Assembly (NCBI GenBank): GCA_017521985.1
Contig: JAFXAZ010000055.1
Coordinates: 1-32,510, forward strand
Direction of reading: 5' to 3'
Length of the DNA: 32,510 bases
Source of the DNA: Lachnospiraceae bacterium
GTDB taxonomy: Bacteria; Bacillota; Clostridia; Lachnospirales; Lachnospiraceae
Shown: positions 25,015 to 32,510 of the stretch, piece after piece
Layout: each line of letters begins with the position of its first letter
Numbering within the stretch: position 1 is the stretch's first letter
Notes under the pieces: model-generated
What the model saw: the letters and a program-made list of their open reading frames with translations, nothing else
Databases searched by the model: none
Told to the model about the DNA's origin: nothing
Position numbers and translations under genes: made by a program

Positions 25015-26604
25015 ATGAAAAATATAACAAAGTGGATAGTTCCGGGATTTGTAGTAAGTATACTTGTAATTGCAGCGGTGCTTACGAAAGGTATTGATGT
25101 GTATGCGACATGGTGGGCGTTAGTGCCGCCGGTATTGGCTATTATCTTGGCATTAATTACGAAGGAGGTTTACAGTTCCTTATTTATCGGTATTGTATCC
25201 GGTGCATTATTGTTTGCGGATTTCGGTTTTGAAGGAGCGGTAAATCATATATTTGTAGATGGCATTATTTCCGTATTATCTGATTCATGGAACGTGGGAA
25301 TTATTATTTTCCTGGTGTTCTTGGGTGCCATGGTTGTACTTATGAATGCGGCAGGTGGCTCTGCAGCCTTTGGAGAGTGGGCCGGCAAGCATATTAAAAC
25401 CAGAGCAGGTGCTATGCTGTGTACGGTTTTCCTGGGAATGCTGATTTTTATTGATGACTATTTTAATTGTCTGACGGTAGGCAGTGTAATGCGACCGGTA
25501 ACGGATAAGCATCAGGTGTCCAGGGCAAAATTAGCCTACCTGATTGACTCCACAGCAGCACCGATTTGTATCATTGCACCGATTTCTTCCTGGGCGGCAG
25601 CAGTTTCCGGTTTTGTAGAGGGAGAGAATGGACTGGCATTATTTATTAAGTCTATTCCGTATAATTACTATGCTCTGTTTTCTATTTTAATGATGTTTTT
25701 ACTGATTGCTTTAAGGGTAGACTTTGGTTCCATGAGGTATCATGAAGTAAATGCAGTAAAAGGCGATATTTTCTCAGATGGCAGAGAACACACAGAAGAT
25801 AACGAAGCAATTGCAAATACACATGGTAAAGTAATCGATTTGATTCTTCCGATTGCTTCCCTGATTGTATGTTGTGTTATTGGTATGATTTATACAGGAG
25901 ACTTCTTTGAAGGCGTGGATTTTGTTACTGCTTTTGCAAAGAGTGATGCTTCCGTAGGCTTGGTATTTGGTTCTTTCTTTGCATTTGTCATTACCATCGC
26001 TTTCTACGTAATCAGAGGTACGCTTTCTTTCAAAAAGTGCATGGAGAGCCTTTCTGAGGGCTTTAATGCCATGGTTCCTGCTATTTTGATTTTAACACTG
26101 GCATGGGGCTTAAAGGCTATGACAGATTCTCTGGGAGCAGCACCTTATGTAGAAGCTTTGATTAAAGAGTACGCAGAAGGCTTTGCAGTATTCTTACCGG
26201 CAGTGATTTTCCTTGTGGCAGCAGGACTTGCTTTTTCAACCGGTACTTCCTGGGGCACCTTTGGTATTTTGATTCCGATTGTAGTTGCAGTGTTCCAGCA
26301 TTCCAATTATGAGATGATGATTATTTCCATTTCTGCATGTATGGCAGGTGCAGTTTGTGGTGACCACTGCTCACCGATTTCAGATACCACAATTATGGCA
26401 AGTGCGGGTGCACAATGTGACCATGTGACCCATGTGTCTACACAAATTCCATATGCCATGTTAGTAGCTGCAGTTTCTTGTGTGACATATGTTGTTGCAG
26501 GTTTTGTGCAGGGTATCGTGATTCCGCTTATTGCCGGTGCCGGATTATTGGTTTTATCTTTATATGTGTTAAGTCTGAAGGGAAAAACTCGAAAGGTGAA
26601 ATAA
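25015..26604 (+). CDS. NhaC-family Na+/H+ antiporter
   Basis: A 529-residue inner-membrane protein with about twelve helices, exchanging cytoplasmic Na+ (or another cation or small organic acid) for protons. Family signatures are seen: ALITKEVYSSLFIGIVSGAL, MNAAGGSAAFGEW, FIDDYFNCLTVGSVMRPVTD, STAAPICIIAPISSWAAAVS, FSTGTSWGTFGILIPI, and GDHCSPISDTTIMASAGA. The acidic pair in IDDYFN and the DHCSPISDTT segment are the conserved transport-site regions. A short soluble loop around residues 240-275 is rich in acidic residues. It has its own promoter at 24929 and lies 27 bp before asnA, so the two probably share a transcript. The transported substrate is not certain: related proteins move malate or amino acids. 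Confidence 0.88.
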   Translation: MKNITKWIVPGFVVSILVIAAVLTKGIDVYATWWALVPPVLAIILALITKEVYSSLFIGIVSGALLFADFGFEGAVNHIFVDGIISVLSDSWNVGIIIFLVFLGAMVVLMNAAGGSAAFGEWAGKHIKTRAGAMLCTVFLGMLIFIDDYFNCLTVGSVMRPVTDKHQVSRAKLAYLIDSTAAPICIIAPISSWAAAVSGFVEGENGLALFIKSIPYNYYALFSILMMFLLIALRVDFGSMRYHEVNAVKGDIFSDGREHTEDNEAIANTHGKVIDLILPIASLIVCCVIGMIYTGDFFEGVDFVTAFAKSDASVGLVFGSFFAFVITIAFYVIRGTLSFKKCMESLSEGFNAMVPAILILTLAWGLKAMTDSLGAAPYVEALIKEYAEGFAVFLPAVIFLVAAGLAFSTGTSWGTFGILIPIVVAVFQHSNYEMMIISISACMAGAVCGDHCSPISDTTIMASAGAQCDHVTHVSTQIPYAMLVAAVSCVTYVVAGFVQGIVIPLIAGAGLLVLSLYVLSLKGKTRKVK

Positions 26605-26631
26605 ATTTTTTGTTTGTAAAAGGAGTTTATT

Positions 26632-27642
26632 ATGGGAAAAATTTATATTCCGGAGGGCTATAAGAGTCCTCAGACTATTAAAGAAACAGAAAAAGCAATT
26701 AAAGAAGTAAAGGACTATTTTGAGCGTGCACTTGCAGATGCACTTCATCTGACACGTGTTTCTGCACCGCTTTTTGTAAAGCCTTCCTCAGGACTAAATG
26801 ATAACTTAAATGGTGTAGAGCGCCCGGTTGCTTTTGGCATTAAGGAGCAGGATGATGCCATCGTAGAAATTGTGCATTCTCTTGCAAAGTGGAAAAGAAT
26901 GGCGTTGAAGGATTATGGTTTTGAGATGGGTGAAGGTCTTTATACGGATATGACCGCCATTCGCCGTGATGAAGAGACGGATAATATTCACTCTTTATAT
27001 GTGGACCAGTGGGACTGGGAAAAGATTATCGATAAGTCTGAGCGCAACGAGGAGACCTTAAGAGAAGTAGTGTTCCGTATTTATATGGCGATTAAGCAGA
27101 CCGAATATTATATTTGCGGCAAATACCACTTTATGGATCCGTTCCTTCCAAGTGAAATATCTTTCGTTACTACACAGGAGTTGGAAGACCGATGGCCGGA
27201 CAAAACTGCCAAAGAGCGCGAAAATTTGATTGCAAAGGAGAGAGGTGCGGTGTTCATTATGAAGATTGGCGGAGCACTGCTTTCCGGCGAAAGACATGAT
27301 GGGCGTGCACCGGACTATGATGACTGGGAATTAAATGGTGACATTTTAGTGTATTACCCTGTGCTGGACATGGCACTGGAGCTTTCCAGCATGGGTATCC
27401 GTGTGGACGAGGACACTCTGGCACGTCAGTTAGAACTTTCCGGCTGCCAAGACAGAGCAGAGCTCGCTTATCATAAGGCAGTATTAAATAAAGAGCTTCC
27501 TTATACTATCGGCGGCGGTATCGGACAGAGCCGTATTTGTATGTTCTTCTTACAAAGAGCACATATTGGTGAGGTACAGTCCTCCATTTGGCCGGATGAT
27601 GTGTTAGAAATCGCAAAGGGTGCGGGGATACATATTTTATAA
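26632..27642 (+). CDS. asnA: aspartate--ammonia ligase (asparagine synthetase A)
   Basis: A 336-residue class-II-aminoacyl-synthetase-like enzyme that makes asparagine from aspartate, ammonia and ATP (E. coli AsnA has 330 residues). The visible motifs are [54 protein letters not shown], and the motif-3-like [22 protein letters not shown] precedes ATG 26632. It follows the antiporter by 27 bp and is closed by the terminator at 27656. Linkage with an antiporter is not informative for its role. Confidence 0.97.
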   Translation: MGKIYIPEGYKSPQTIKETEKAIKEVKDYFERALADALHLTRVSAPLFVKPSSGLNDNLNGVERPVAFGIKEQDDAIVEIVHSLAKWKRMALKDYGFEMGEGLYTDMTAIRRDEETDNIHSLYVDQWDWEKIIDKSERNEETLREVVFRIYMAIKQTEYYICGKYHFMDPFLPSEISFVTTQELEDRWPDKTAKERENLIAKERGAVFIMKIGGALLSGERHDGRAPDYDDWELNGDILVYYPVLDMALELSSMGIRVDEDTLARQLELSGCQDRAELAYHKAVLNKELPYTIGGGIGQSRICMFFLQRAHIGEVQSSIWPDDVLEIAKGAGIHIL

Positions 27643-27655
27643 GATGAAATAAGAA

Positions 27656-27703
27656 ATCCCACAAAAATCAATGACTGTACATTGGTTTTTGTGGGATATT
27701 TAT
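27656..27703 (+). terminator. terminator after asnA
   Basis: Eighteen-base arms (27656-27673 and 27680-27697) with a single G-T pair and a six-base loop ACTGTA, then ATATTTATT. The left arm starts ATCCCACAAAAA and the right arm ends TTTTTGTGGGAT. Confidence 0.85.
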
Positions 27704-27771
27704 TACTAAATAATTACTTGAATCGTGAATCAAAATGCATTCCGTATCAGTTTTTATTCTTATATTTCTTG

Positions 27772-27800
27772 TTGTCATACACCTCACATTATGGTATAAT
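27772..27800 (+). promoter_or_regulatory. promoter of the KilA-N gene
   Basis: TTGTCA at 27772-27777 and a perfect TATAAT at 27795-27800, 17 bp apart. The transcription start would fall near 27807, right at the LexA-type operator, about 90 bases before the gene. Confidence 0.8.
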
Positions 27801-27807
27801 TGGGATA

Positions 27808-27819
27808 GAACGTATGTTC
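27808..27819. promoter_or_regulatory. LexA (DinR) box overlapping the KilA-N transcription start
   Basis: GAACGTATGTTC fits the Firmicute LexA consensus GAAC-RNRY-GTTC at every position. It begins 8 bp after the -10 hexamer, where bound LexA would block initiation. The regulation is inferred from the site; LexA itself is not in the window. Confidence 0.75.
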
Positions 27820-27898
27820 TTATTGGGCGCAACTTGATATTCCAGATTGGAAGTTCAAGATTAAGATTATAAATGTTAAAATATACGGGGAGATACCA

Positions 27899-28753
27899 AT
27901 GGCAAAAACAGCAATAAAGGAAATAATTCATGCAAAAGGTATAGATATCGAAATATACACTACTGATTTTGAAAATGAATATATATCATTAACAGATATT
28001 GCAAAATATAAGAGTGATGATCCGACTGCAGTAATCCAGAATTGGATGCGAAACAGAGATGTAATTGAGTTCCTAGGCTTATGGGAAAGCTTACATAATC
28101 CACATTTTAAACCCCTCGAATTCGAGGGGTTTAGAAACCAGGCAGGTGCCAATGCATTTACGATGTCTCCAAAAAAATGGATTGATGCCACGCAGGCAAT
28201 TGGGATCGTTTCTAGATCAGGGCGTTATGGTGGAACATTTGCACATTCTGATATTGCATTTGAATTTGCTTCATGGATTTCACCTGAATTTAAGTTATAC
28301 ATTATTAAAGATTATAAACGGTTAAAAACAGAGGAGAATAGTCGTTTATCATTAAACTGGAATTTAAATCGTGAAATATCAAAGTTGAATTATCGTATTC
28401 ATACAGATGCGATTAAAGCTAATCTGATACCACCAGAATTAACGCCGGAACAGATCGGATTTACATATGCAAATGAAGCAGATATGCTTAATGTTGCTTT
28501 GTTTGGAAAAACTGCAAAACAATGGAGAAGTGAAAATTCTAATAAGAAAGGTAATATCAGAGATTATGCAACATTAGATCAATTATTAGTATTGGCAAAT
28601 ATAGAAAGTTATAATGCAATATTGATTGAACAAGGAAAAAGTCCTTCGGAACGGTTAGTTGTTTTACATGATTTGGCTGTAAAACAGCTTAGAACAATGG
28701 AAAACTTGAATTTATCGACTTTGCCACAATCAGGGATCAAGGAAATAAACTGA
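27899..28753 (+). CDS. KilA-N domain protein, probably SOS-controlled
   Basis: A 284-residue DNA-binding-type protein. Residues 20-130 carry a KilA-N domain (EYISLTDIAKYKSDDPTAVI, NRDVIEFLGLWESL, WIDATQAIGIVSRSGRYGGT, HSDIAFEFASWISPEFKLYI). The C-terminal half (KLNYRIHTDAIKANLIPPEL, ADMLNVALFGKTAKQWRSEN) is a helical domain often found in KilA-N proteins of bacterial chromosomes. KilA-N proteins are known from phages and large DNA viruses as antirepressors or DNA-binding factors. GGGGAGAT precedes ATG 27899. The gene stands alone between the asnA terminator and two tRNA-Gly genes, with its own promoter and LexA box. A perfect 26-bp palindrome lies within its coding sequence. No integrase or other phage gene is visible. 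Confidence 0.88.
   Translation: MAKTAIKEIIHAKGIDIEIYTTDFENEYISLTDIAKYKSDDPTAVIQNWMRNRDVIEFLGLWESLHNPHFKPLEFEGFRNQAGANAFTMSPKKWIDATQAIGIVSRSGRYGGTFAHSDIAFEFASWISPEFKLYIIKDYKRLKTEENSRLSLNWNLNREISKLNYRIHTDAIKANLIPPELTPEQIGFTYANEADMLNVALFGKTAKQWRSENSNKKGNIRDYATLDQLLVLANIESYNAILIEQGKSPSERLVVLHDLAVKQLRTMENLNLSTLPQSGIKEIN
28108..28133. repeat. 26-bp perfect palindrome inside the KilA-N gene
   Basis: Arms TAAACCCCTCGAA (28108-28120) and its complement (28121-28133), without a loop, centred on GAATTC. It encodes KPLEFEGF in the middle of the KilA-N domain. In single-stranded DNA or mRNA it would fold strongly. Confidence 0.9.
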
Positions 28754-28760
28754 ATAATGA

Positions 28761-28780
28761 AGTTGTCTACAGTTGTCTAC
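28761..28780. repeat. tandem 10-bp direct repeat after the KilA-N gene
   Basis: AGTTGTCTAC occurs twice without a gap, directly after the KilA-N stop. With the following AACTTTC the first AAGTTGT can pair to form an 8-base stem, a weak terminator candidate. Confidence 0.6.
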
Positions 28781-28848
28781 AACTTTCCAGATACACGAAA
28801 ATAGCGAAAACCCTGATAAAATCTAGGTTTCCGCATCAAATAAAAAAA

Positions 28849-28919
<71 letters not shown>

Positions 28920-28983
28920 ACGTTTTTGTTCATAAGAACAAATCATCTATGTAAATTATCTGAGTGATTTGCCCAAATAAGAA

Positions 28984-29054
<71 letters not shown>

Positions 29055-29081
29055 ATTGTTTGTGTTGCCACAACAGATAAT

Positions 29082-29110
29082 ACTATATACGAAAAAAGCT
29101 AATGTGTCAA
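29082..29110 (-). promoter_or_regulatory. promoter of the tRNA-Gly pair
   Basis: On the complement TTGACA (29105-29110) and TATAGT (29082-29087) stand 17 bp apart, 27 bp before the first tRNA. It lies back to back with the start of the dihydrouridine synthase gene. Confidence 0.8.
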
Positions 29111-29153
29111 CACTTTTTTGAGAAAAATTAAAAAAATGCAAAGGATTTTATTT

Positions 29154-30104
29154 ATGAGATACTACATGGCTCCGTTAGAGGGAATTACCGGATATATCTA
29201 TCGAAATGCATACAGTACATATTTTAAAAGGTTTGATAAGTATTTTACACCTTTTTTGGCGCCTCATGGGGAAAAGGAGCGGTTGACCCACCGGGAGAGA
29301 AACGATGTAGCTCCGGAGCATAATGAGGGGTTATATGTGGTGCCGCAGATATTGACAAATAAATCCAGTGAATTTATTCGTGTTGCAAACTATTTGCAAG
29401 GCCTGGGTTATGATGAGGTGAATTTGAATCTGGGCTGTCCGTCAGGCACGGTGGTATCAAAAGGGAAAGGAGCCGGTTTTCTGGCAAGGCCGGATGAGTT
29501 AAAGCAGTTTTTGACAGAGATTTTTGATGGGATAGATATGAAAATCTCTATTAAGACGCGTATCGGCATGTATGACACAACAGAATTCTCGGAATTATTA
29601 GATATATTTGAACAATTTCCTTTGGAAGAATTGATTGTTCATCCAAGACTTCGAGAAGAGTTTTATACCGGAAGTCCTCATAGAGAGGTGTTTCACGACG
29701 CAGTATCACATGCTAAGAACAAACTCTGTTATAACGGCGATTTGTTTTTGAAAGGACAGTTGGATGCGTTTAAACAGGAAGAACCGAATGTAGAGCAGGT
29801 TATGCTGGGAAGGGGAGTGCTTCGAAATCCAGGGCTTTTACAATTGGCGGAGGAAGGCTGCATGCCGGATAAGATGCTCATAAAAGAATTTCATGACAAG
29901 CTGTATGGAGACTATCGTGATGTGTTGCCGGGCGACAGACCAACGTTATTTAAAATGAAGGAGTTATGGTTTTATATGGGTACACTTTTTGCCGGTTGGG
30001 AGGAAACCTATGCCAAGCAAATGCGGAAGTGTAATCGTTTAAGTGATTATGAGCGGATTGTAAAACAAATTTTTAAAAACCAATTTTTGGAAAATTATTT
30101 ATAA
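29154..30104 (+). CDS. tRNA-dihydrouridine synthase family protein
   Basis: A 316-residue flavoenzyme of the Dus family that reduces uridines in the tRNA D-loop with NADPH and FMN. Seen: the N-terminal YYMAPLEGITGYIYRNAYS (FMN loop), the catalytic C95 in NLNLGCPSGTVVSKGKGAGF, ISIKTRIGM, IVHPRLREEFYTG, CYNGDLF, and MLGRGVLRNPGLL. The start is ATG 29154, 8 bases after AAGGA at 29141-29145; the frame extends to 29118 without a better site and would overlap the tRNA promoter. It is divergent from the tRNA genes, a pleasing but probably chance pairing of a tRNA modifier with tRNAs. Which uridine it modifies cannot be told. Confidence 0.93.
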   Translation: MRYYMAPLEGITGYIYRNAYSTYFKRFDKYFTPFLAPHGEKERLTHRERNDVAPEHNEGLYVVPQILTNKSSEFIRVANYLQGLGYDEVNLNLGCPSGTVVSKGKGAGFLARPDELKQFLTEIFDGIDMKISIKTRIGMYDTTEFSELLDIFEQFPLEELIVHPRLREEFYTGSPHREVFHDAVSHAKNKLCYNGDLFLKGQLDAFKQEEPNVEQVMLGRGVLRNPGLLQLAEEGCMPDKMLIKEFHDKLYGDYRDVLPGDRPTLFKMKELWFYMGTLFAGWEETYAKQMRKCNRLSDYERIVKQIFKNQFLENYL

Positions 30105-30109
30105 GTGTA

Positions 30110-30138
30110 TTTACAAAGTAAAAATAATATGTTACTAT
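30110..30138 (+). promoter_or_regulatory. promoter of the rubrerythrin gene
   Basis: TTTACA at 30110-30115 and TACTAT at 30133-30138 with a 17-bp spacer. It is followed by a PerR-like operator at 30148 and GGAGG at 30166-30170. Confidence 0.6.
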
Positions 30139-30147
30139 GAGGATAAC

Positions 30148-30160
30148 AGTAATGATTACT
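30148..30160. promoter_or_regulatory. PerR/Fur-type operator before rubrerythrin
   Basis: AGTAATGATTACT is a perfect palindrome around a central base and contains TAATNATTA, the core of the PerR box. It lies 10 bp after the -10 hexamer, a repressing position. Peroxide control of rubrerythrin by PerR is known in clostridia; here it is inferred from the site alone. Confidence 0.6.
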
Positions 30161-30179
30161 ATTTTGGAGGAATGTTAAA

Positions 30180-30830
30180 ATGAAGAAATTCGTATGTACA
30201 ATTTGTGGTTATGTTCATGAAGGAGTTGCAGCTCCGGAAGTTTGTCCGGTTTGCAAGCAGCCGGCGTCTGTTTTTAAGGCAGAAGCAGAAAAGAAGAATC
30301 CTTATGCCGGTACGAAGACTGAGCAGAATTTATGGGAAGCTTTTGCAGGCGAATCTCAGGCTAGAAATAAGTACACCTATTTTGCATCTGTAGCAAAGAA
30401 AGCAGGTTTTGAGCAGATTGCCGCTTTATTCTTACAGACTGCTGACAATGAAAAAGAGCATGCAAAATTGTGGTTCAAGGAATTAGGCGAGCTTGGCGAT
30501 ACAGCAGCAAATCTGTTACACGCAGCAGAAGGCGAAAATTACGAATGGACCGAAATGTATGACGATTTTGCGAAGACAGCAGATGAAGAAGGCTTCCATG
30601 AATTGGCGGAGAAATTCCGCGGTGTTGCAGCTATTGAAAAGAGCCACGAAGAGAGATACCGTGCTTTATTAAATAACGTGGAGACAAAGGCCGTATTTGA
30701 AAAGAGCGGCGTGGTAATGTGGGAATGCCGTAATTGCGGTCACCTTGTAGTAGGCACTAAGGCTCCGGAACTTTGCCCGGTATGTGCACATCCACAGAGC
30801 TACTTTGAAGTTCGCAAGGAAAATTACTAA
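30180..30830 (+). CDS. rubrerythrin with a rubredoxin domain at each end
   Basis: A 216-residue cytoplasmic peroxide-detoxifying protein that reduces hydrogen peroxide at a di-iron centre. A rubredoxin-like knuckle pair comes first (C6, C9, C22, C25). The ferritin-like di-iron domain fills residues 45-175 with ligands in [38 protein letters not shown], and [12 protein letters not shown] second rubredoxin site follows (C183, C186, C199, C202). Classical rubrerythrin has only the C-terminal one and reverse rubrerythrin only the N-terminal one. GGAGG at 30166-30170 serves ATG 30180. The small SCP2-like gene follows 18 bp later. Confidence 0.94.
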   Translation: MKKFVCTICGYVHEGVAAPEVCPVCKQPASVFKAEAEKKNPYAGTKTEQNLWEAFAGESQARNKYTYFASVAKKAGFEQIAALFLQTADNEKEHAKLWFKELGELGDTAANLLHAAEGENYEWTEMYDDFAKTADEEGFHELAEKFRGVAAIEKSHEERYRALLNNVETKAVFEKSGVVMWECRNCGHLVVGTKAPELCPVCAHPQSYFEVRKENY

Positions 30831-30848
30831 GAGTCAGAGGGGATTAGC

Positions 30849-31166
30849 ATGACATTTGAAAGCTTATTTGCAACCATAAAAGAAAAACTGGAAGGTGCAG
30901 ATGTACGTGGTATACGAGGTCATGTGGCCTTGGAATTTCAAGTGCGGGGTGAGGCAAAAGGAATGTTTTTTGTTGAGATTACAAATGGCCTCCTTCGAAT
31001 TGAGCCATATAATTACCACGACAGAGATGTTTCCTTTGCGGCAGAGGCTGACACCTACCTTGAAATATTACACGGTGAATTAAATCCGATGATTGCCTTT
31101 GCAACAGGCAGGGTGAAGGTTTATGGTGATATGCAAAAGGCGATGCTTGCTTTACAATTATTATAA
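30849..31166 (+). CDS. SCP2 sterol-binding-domain-like small protein
   Basis: A 105-residue soluble protein resembling a single SCP2 lipid-binding domain: FEVQVRGEAKGMFFVEI-type strands, DVSFAAEADTYLEILHGELN and a final GRVKVYGDMQKAMLALQLL, which is the typical SCP2 ending. In bacteria these domains bind fatty or other hydrophobic ligands; no ligand is known here. GAGGGGATTAGC precedes ATG 30849. It lies 18 bp after rubrerythrin and ends before the terminator at 31184, so it is probably in the same, PerR-type controlled transcript. Confidence 0.8.
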   Translation: MTFESLFATIKEKLEGADVRGIRGHVALEFQVRGEAKGMFFVEITNGLLRIEPYNYHDRDVSFAAEADTYLEILHGELNPMIAFATGRVKVYGDMQKAMLALQLL

Positions 31167-31183
31167 CTTTATATGCTTAACAG

Positions 31184-31215
31184 ACGGTCTCTCCGCAGTG
31201 GGGAGGCCGTTATTT
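31184..31215 (+). terminator. terminator after the rubrerythrin/SCP2 unit
   Basis: Arms ACGGTCTCTCC (31184-31194) and GGGGAGGCCGT (31200-31210) with two G-T pairs and a five-base loop, followed by TATTTA. Confidence 0.8.
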
Positions 31216-31259
31216 ATGGGAATTTACTTGTGGGAATATTTGGAATTTTCAGAAAAATA

Positions 31260-31288
31260 TTGACAATTTAGCGAGGTAAGGGTATAAT
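31260..31288 (+). promoter_or_regulatory. consensus promoter of the BMP lipoprotein gene
   Basis: TTGACA at 31260-31265 and TATAAT at 31283-31288 with exactly 17 bp between: both hexamers perfect. The leader is only about 27 bases, leaving no room for a riboswitch. Confidence 0.9.
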
Positions 31289-31321
31289 GGCGAAGATTTA
31301 GGCATACTAGGAGGATATAAT

Positions 31322-32347
31322 ATGTTGAAAAAATTGTTTAGTATCTTATTGACAGCAACCATGATTTTGAGCATGATGGGGTGTGGCGGCACAGAAGATG
31401 CAGCGGCAGACAGCGATTTCAAAGTAGGTATGGTAACATCCGTTGGCGGCGTAAACGATGGTTCTTACAGTCAGTCAGCATGGGAAGGCTTGACAAAGGC
31501 ACAGAACGAATTGGGTGTTAAGGTAACATATCTTGAATCCAAGACAGATGCGGATTATGCATCCAATATTGAGACATTTATAGACGAAGAGTATGATGTT
31601 ATTATGGGTGTTGGTTTCCAGTTGGCAGATGCCATTGCAGAAGCTGCAACCACATATCCGGACCAAAAGTTTGTTATCATTGATGACAGCACATATGCAG
31701 ACCTTCCAAATTTAGCTTGCTTAATGTTTGAACAGGCACAGGCTTCTTACTTGGTTGGTTATATTGCAGGTATGACTACCCAAACAGATAATATCGGTTT
31801 TGTACTTGGCATGATTTCTCCTGTAATGCATGAGTTTGGTTATGGCTATACAGCAGGTGTATTGGCAGCAAATCCGGATGCAAAAATTCAGATGGCAGAT
31901 GCAAACTCTTTCGTAGACTCTGCAATCGGAAAATCCATTGCAACATCTATGATTACATCCGGTGCTGACGTTATTTTCCATGCAGCAGCAGGTACAGGTC
32001 TGGGTGTAATTGAGGCTTGTAAGGAATCTAATATTTATGCGATTGGTGTAGACTTTGACCAGAACTATTTGGCTCCTGAGCATGTAATCACTTCTGCATT
32101 GAAGAAAGTAAACGAAGTGGCATATATCGTATGTGAGCAGGTAGTAAATGACAGTTTCAAGACAGGTATTACTGTATATGACCTTTCTAATGAAGGTGTA
32201 GGCTATGCAGACTGTGATTTGATTTCTGAAGATGTCAGAACAGCAGTAGAAGAAGTAAAAGCAAAGATTTTATCCGGTGAAATTGTTGTTCCTAAGACAA
32301 AGGCAGACTTTGAAGCACTTCATGGTGATATATATACATTAGATTAA
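31322..32347 (+). CDS. BMP-family ABC transporter substrate-binding lipoprotein
   Basis: A 341-residue surface lipoprotein of the Med/BmpA (PnrA) family, which mostly binds purine nucleosides for an ABC importer. The signal peptide (MLKKLFSILLTATMILSMMG) ends in a lipobox with Cys at 21. Family features are FKVGMVTSVGGVNDGSYSQS (ligand loop), SAWEGLTKAQNELGVKVTYL, IMGVGFQLADAIAEAA, KFVIIDDSTYADLPNLACLM, and ADVIFHAAAGTGLGVIEACK. ACTAGGAGG precedes ATG 31322. It has its own strong promoter and a terminator follows at 32418, so it is a single-gene unit, or the first with permease genes beyond the window reached only by read-through. The nucleoside role is family knowledge, not shown here. Confidence 0.92.
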   Translation: MLKKLFSILLTATMILSMMGCGGTEDAAADSDFKVGMVTSVGGVNDGSYSQSAWEGLTKAQNELGVKVTYLESKTDADYASNIETFIDEEYDVIMGVGFQLADAIAEAATTYPDQKFVIIDDSTYADLPNLACLMFEQAQASYLVGYIAGMTTQTDNIGFVLGMISPVMHEFGYGYTAGVLAANPDAKIQMADANSFVDSAIGKSIATSMITSGADVIFHAAAGTGLGVIEACKESNIYAIGVDFDQNYLAPEHVITSALKKVNEVAYIVCEQVVNDSFKTGITVYDLSNEGVGYADCDLISEDVRTAVEEVKAKILSGEIVVPKTKADFEALHGDIYTLD

Positions 32348-32417
32348 TATAATAGAGCTTTGTAAAAATGTGTTGAATTTTTTAGTAAATGCAACTTTTT
32401 CTAACTAAATGCAGGTA

Positions 32418-32464
32418 AAACAGTCTTATTTTGAAAAATTACAAGATAAGGCTGTTTTTTTATT
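32418..32464 (+). terminator. terminator after the BMP lipoprotein gene
   Basis: AAAACAGTCTTAT (32418-32430) pairs with ATAAGGCTGTTTT (32445-32457) with one G-T pair, followed by a run of T. It closes the transcript 70 bp after the stop; the last bases of the window hold no other gene. Confidence 0.85.
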
Positions 32465-32510
32465 TCATATTAGGATAAAATAGTATTGATATCCTCCAAA
32501 TAGACCTAAA

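Noticed and set aside
31289-31321. Purine riboswitch before the BMP lipoprotein gene
   Set aside because: The consensus promoter leaves only about 27 bases of leader, too short for an aptamer.

Overview
The window looks like a chromosome segment of an anaerobic, low-GC Firmicute, most likely a Lachnospiraceae-type gut Clostridia. The grounds are strong AGGAGG ribosome-binding sites, several TTG/GTG starts, Lpl-type sugar permeases, a Rpn/PD-(D/E)XK transposase-like gene, a two-rubredoxin rubrerythrin and fucose catabolic genes. No species is claimed.

Region 1 (1-11682) is a glycan-use locus. After the tail of an unidentified gene come two permeases and a lipoprotein binding protein of an oligosaccharide ABC importer (536-4039). 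Next are an ankyrin-GH43 fusion (4476-6437), a fucose-isomerase-like protein (6624-8027), a ketose 3-epimerase (8060-8944), a GH88 unsaturated glucuronyl hydrolase (9640-10797) and a polysaccharide deacetylase (10825-11682). None of the enzymes has a signal peptide, so the picture is import of acetylated, uronic-acid-containing oligosaccharides followed by cytoplasmic trimming. The locus is scarred: a GH88 tail relic (4326-4391), a second copy of the opening gene fragment (8945-9103) and a deacetylase pseudogene with a deletion of about 386 bp (9118-9580).

Region 2 (11817-19437) holds a small conserved hypothetical gene with a truncated follower, an AraC regulator divergent from a fucose operon (kinase, fucI, fucU), a Rpn-family transposase-like gene bracketed by two near-identical terminators, and a 620-bp gap with hairpins.

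Region 3 (18589-24816) is the most unusual part. A second AraC regulator is divergent from a tightly packed five-gene operon: a U32-like protein, three different QueG-like double [4Fe-4S] proteins, and a Gfo/Idh/MocA protein whose usual EKP lysine is replaced by valine. I cannot assign a pathway; a reductive, possibly corrinoid-dependent conversion linked to a sugar-type oxidoreductase is the leading guess.

Region 4 (24858-32510) is mostly housekeeping: an NhaC antiporter, asnA, two identical tRNA-Gly genes, a tRNA-dihydrouridine synthase, a rubrerythrin with a PerR-like operator, an SCP2-like protein and a BMP-family lipoprotein. The exception is a KilA-N gene (27899-28753) whose promoter carries a perfect Firmicute LexA box, suggesting DNA-damage control.
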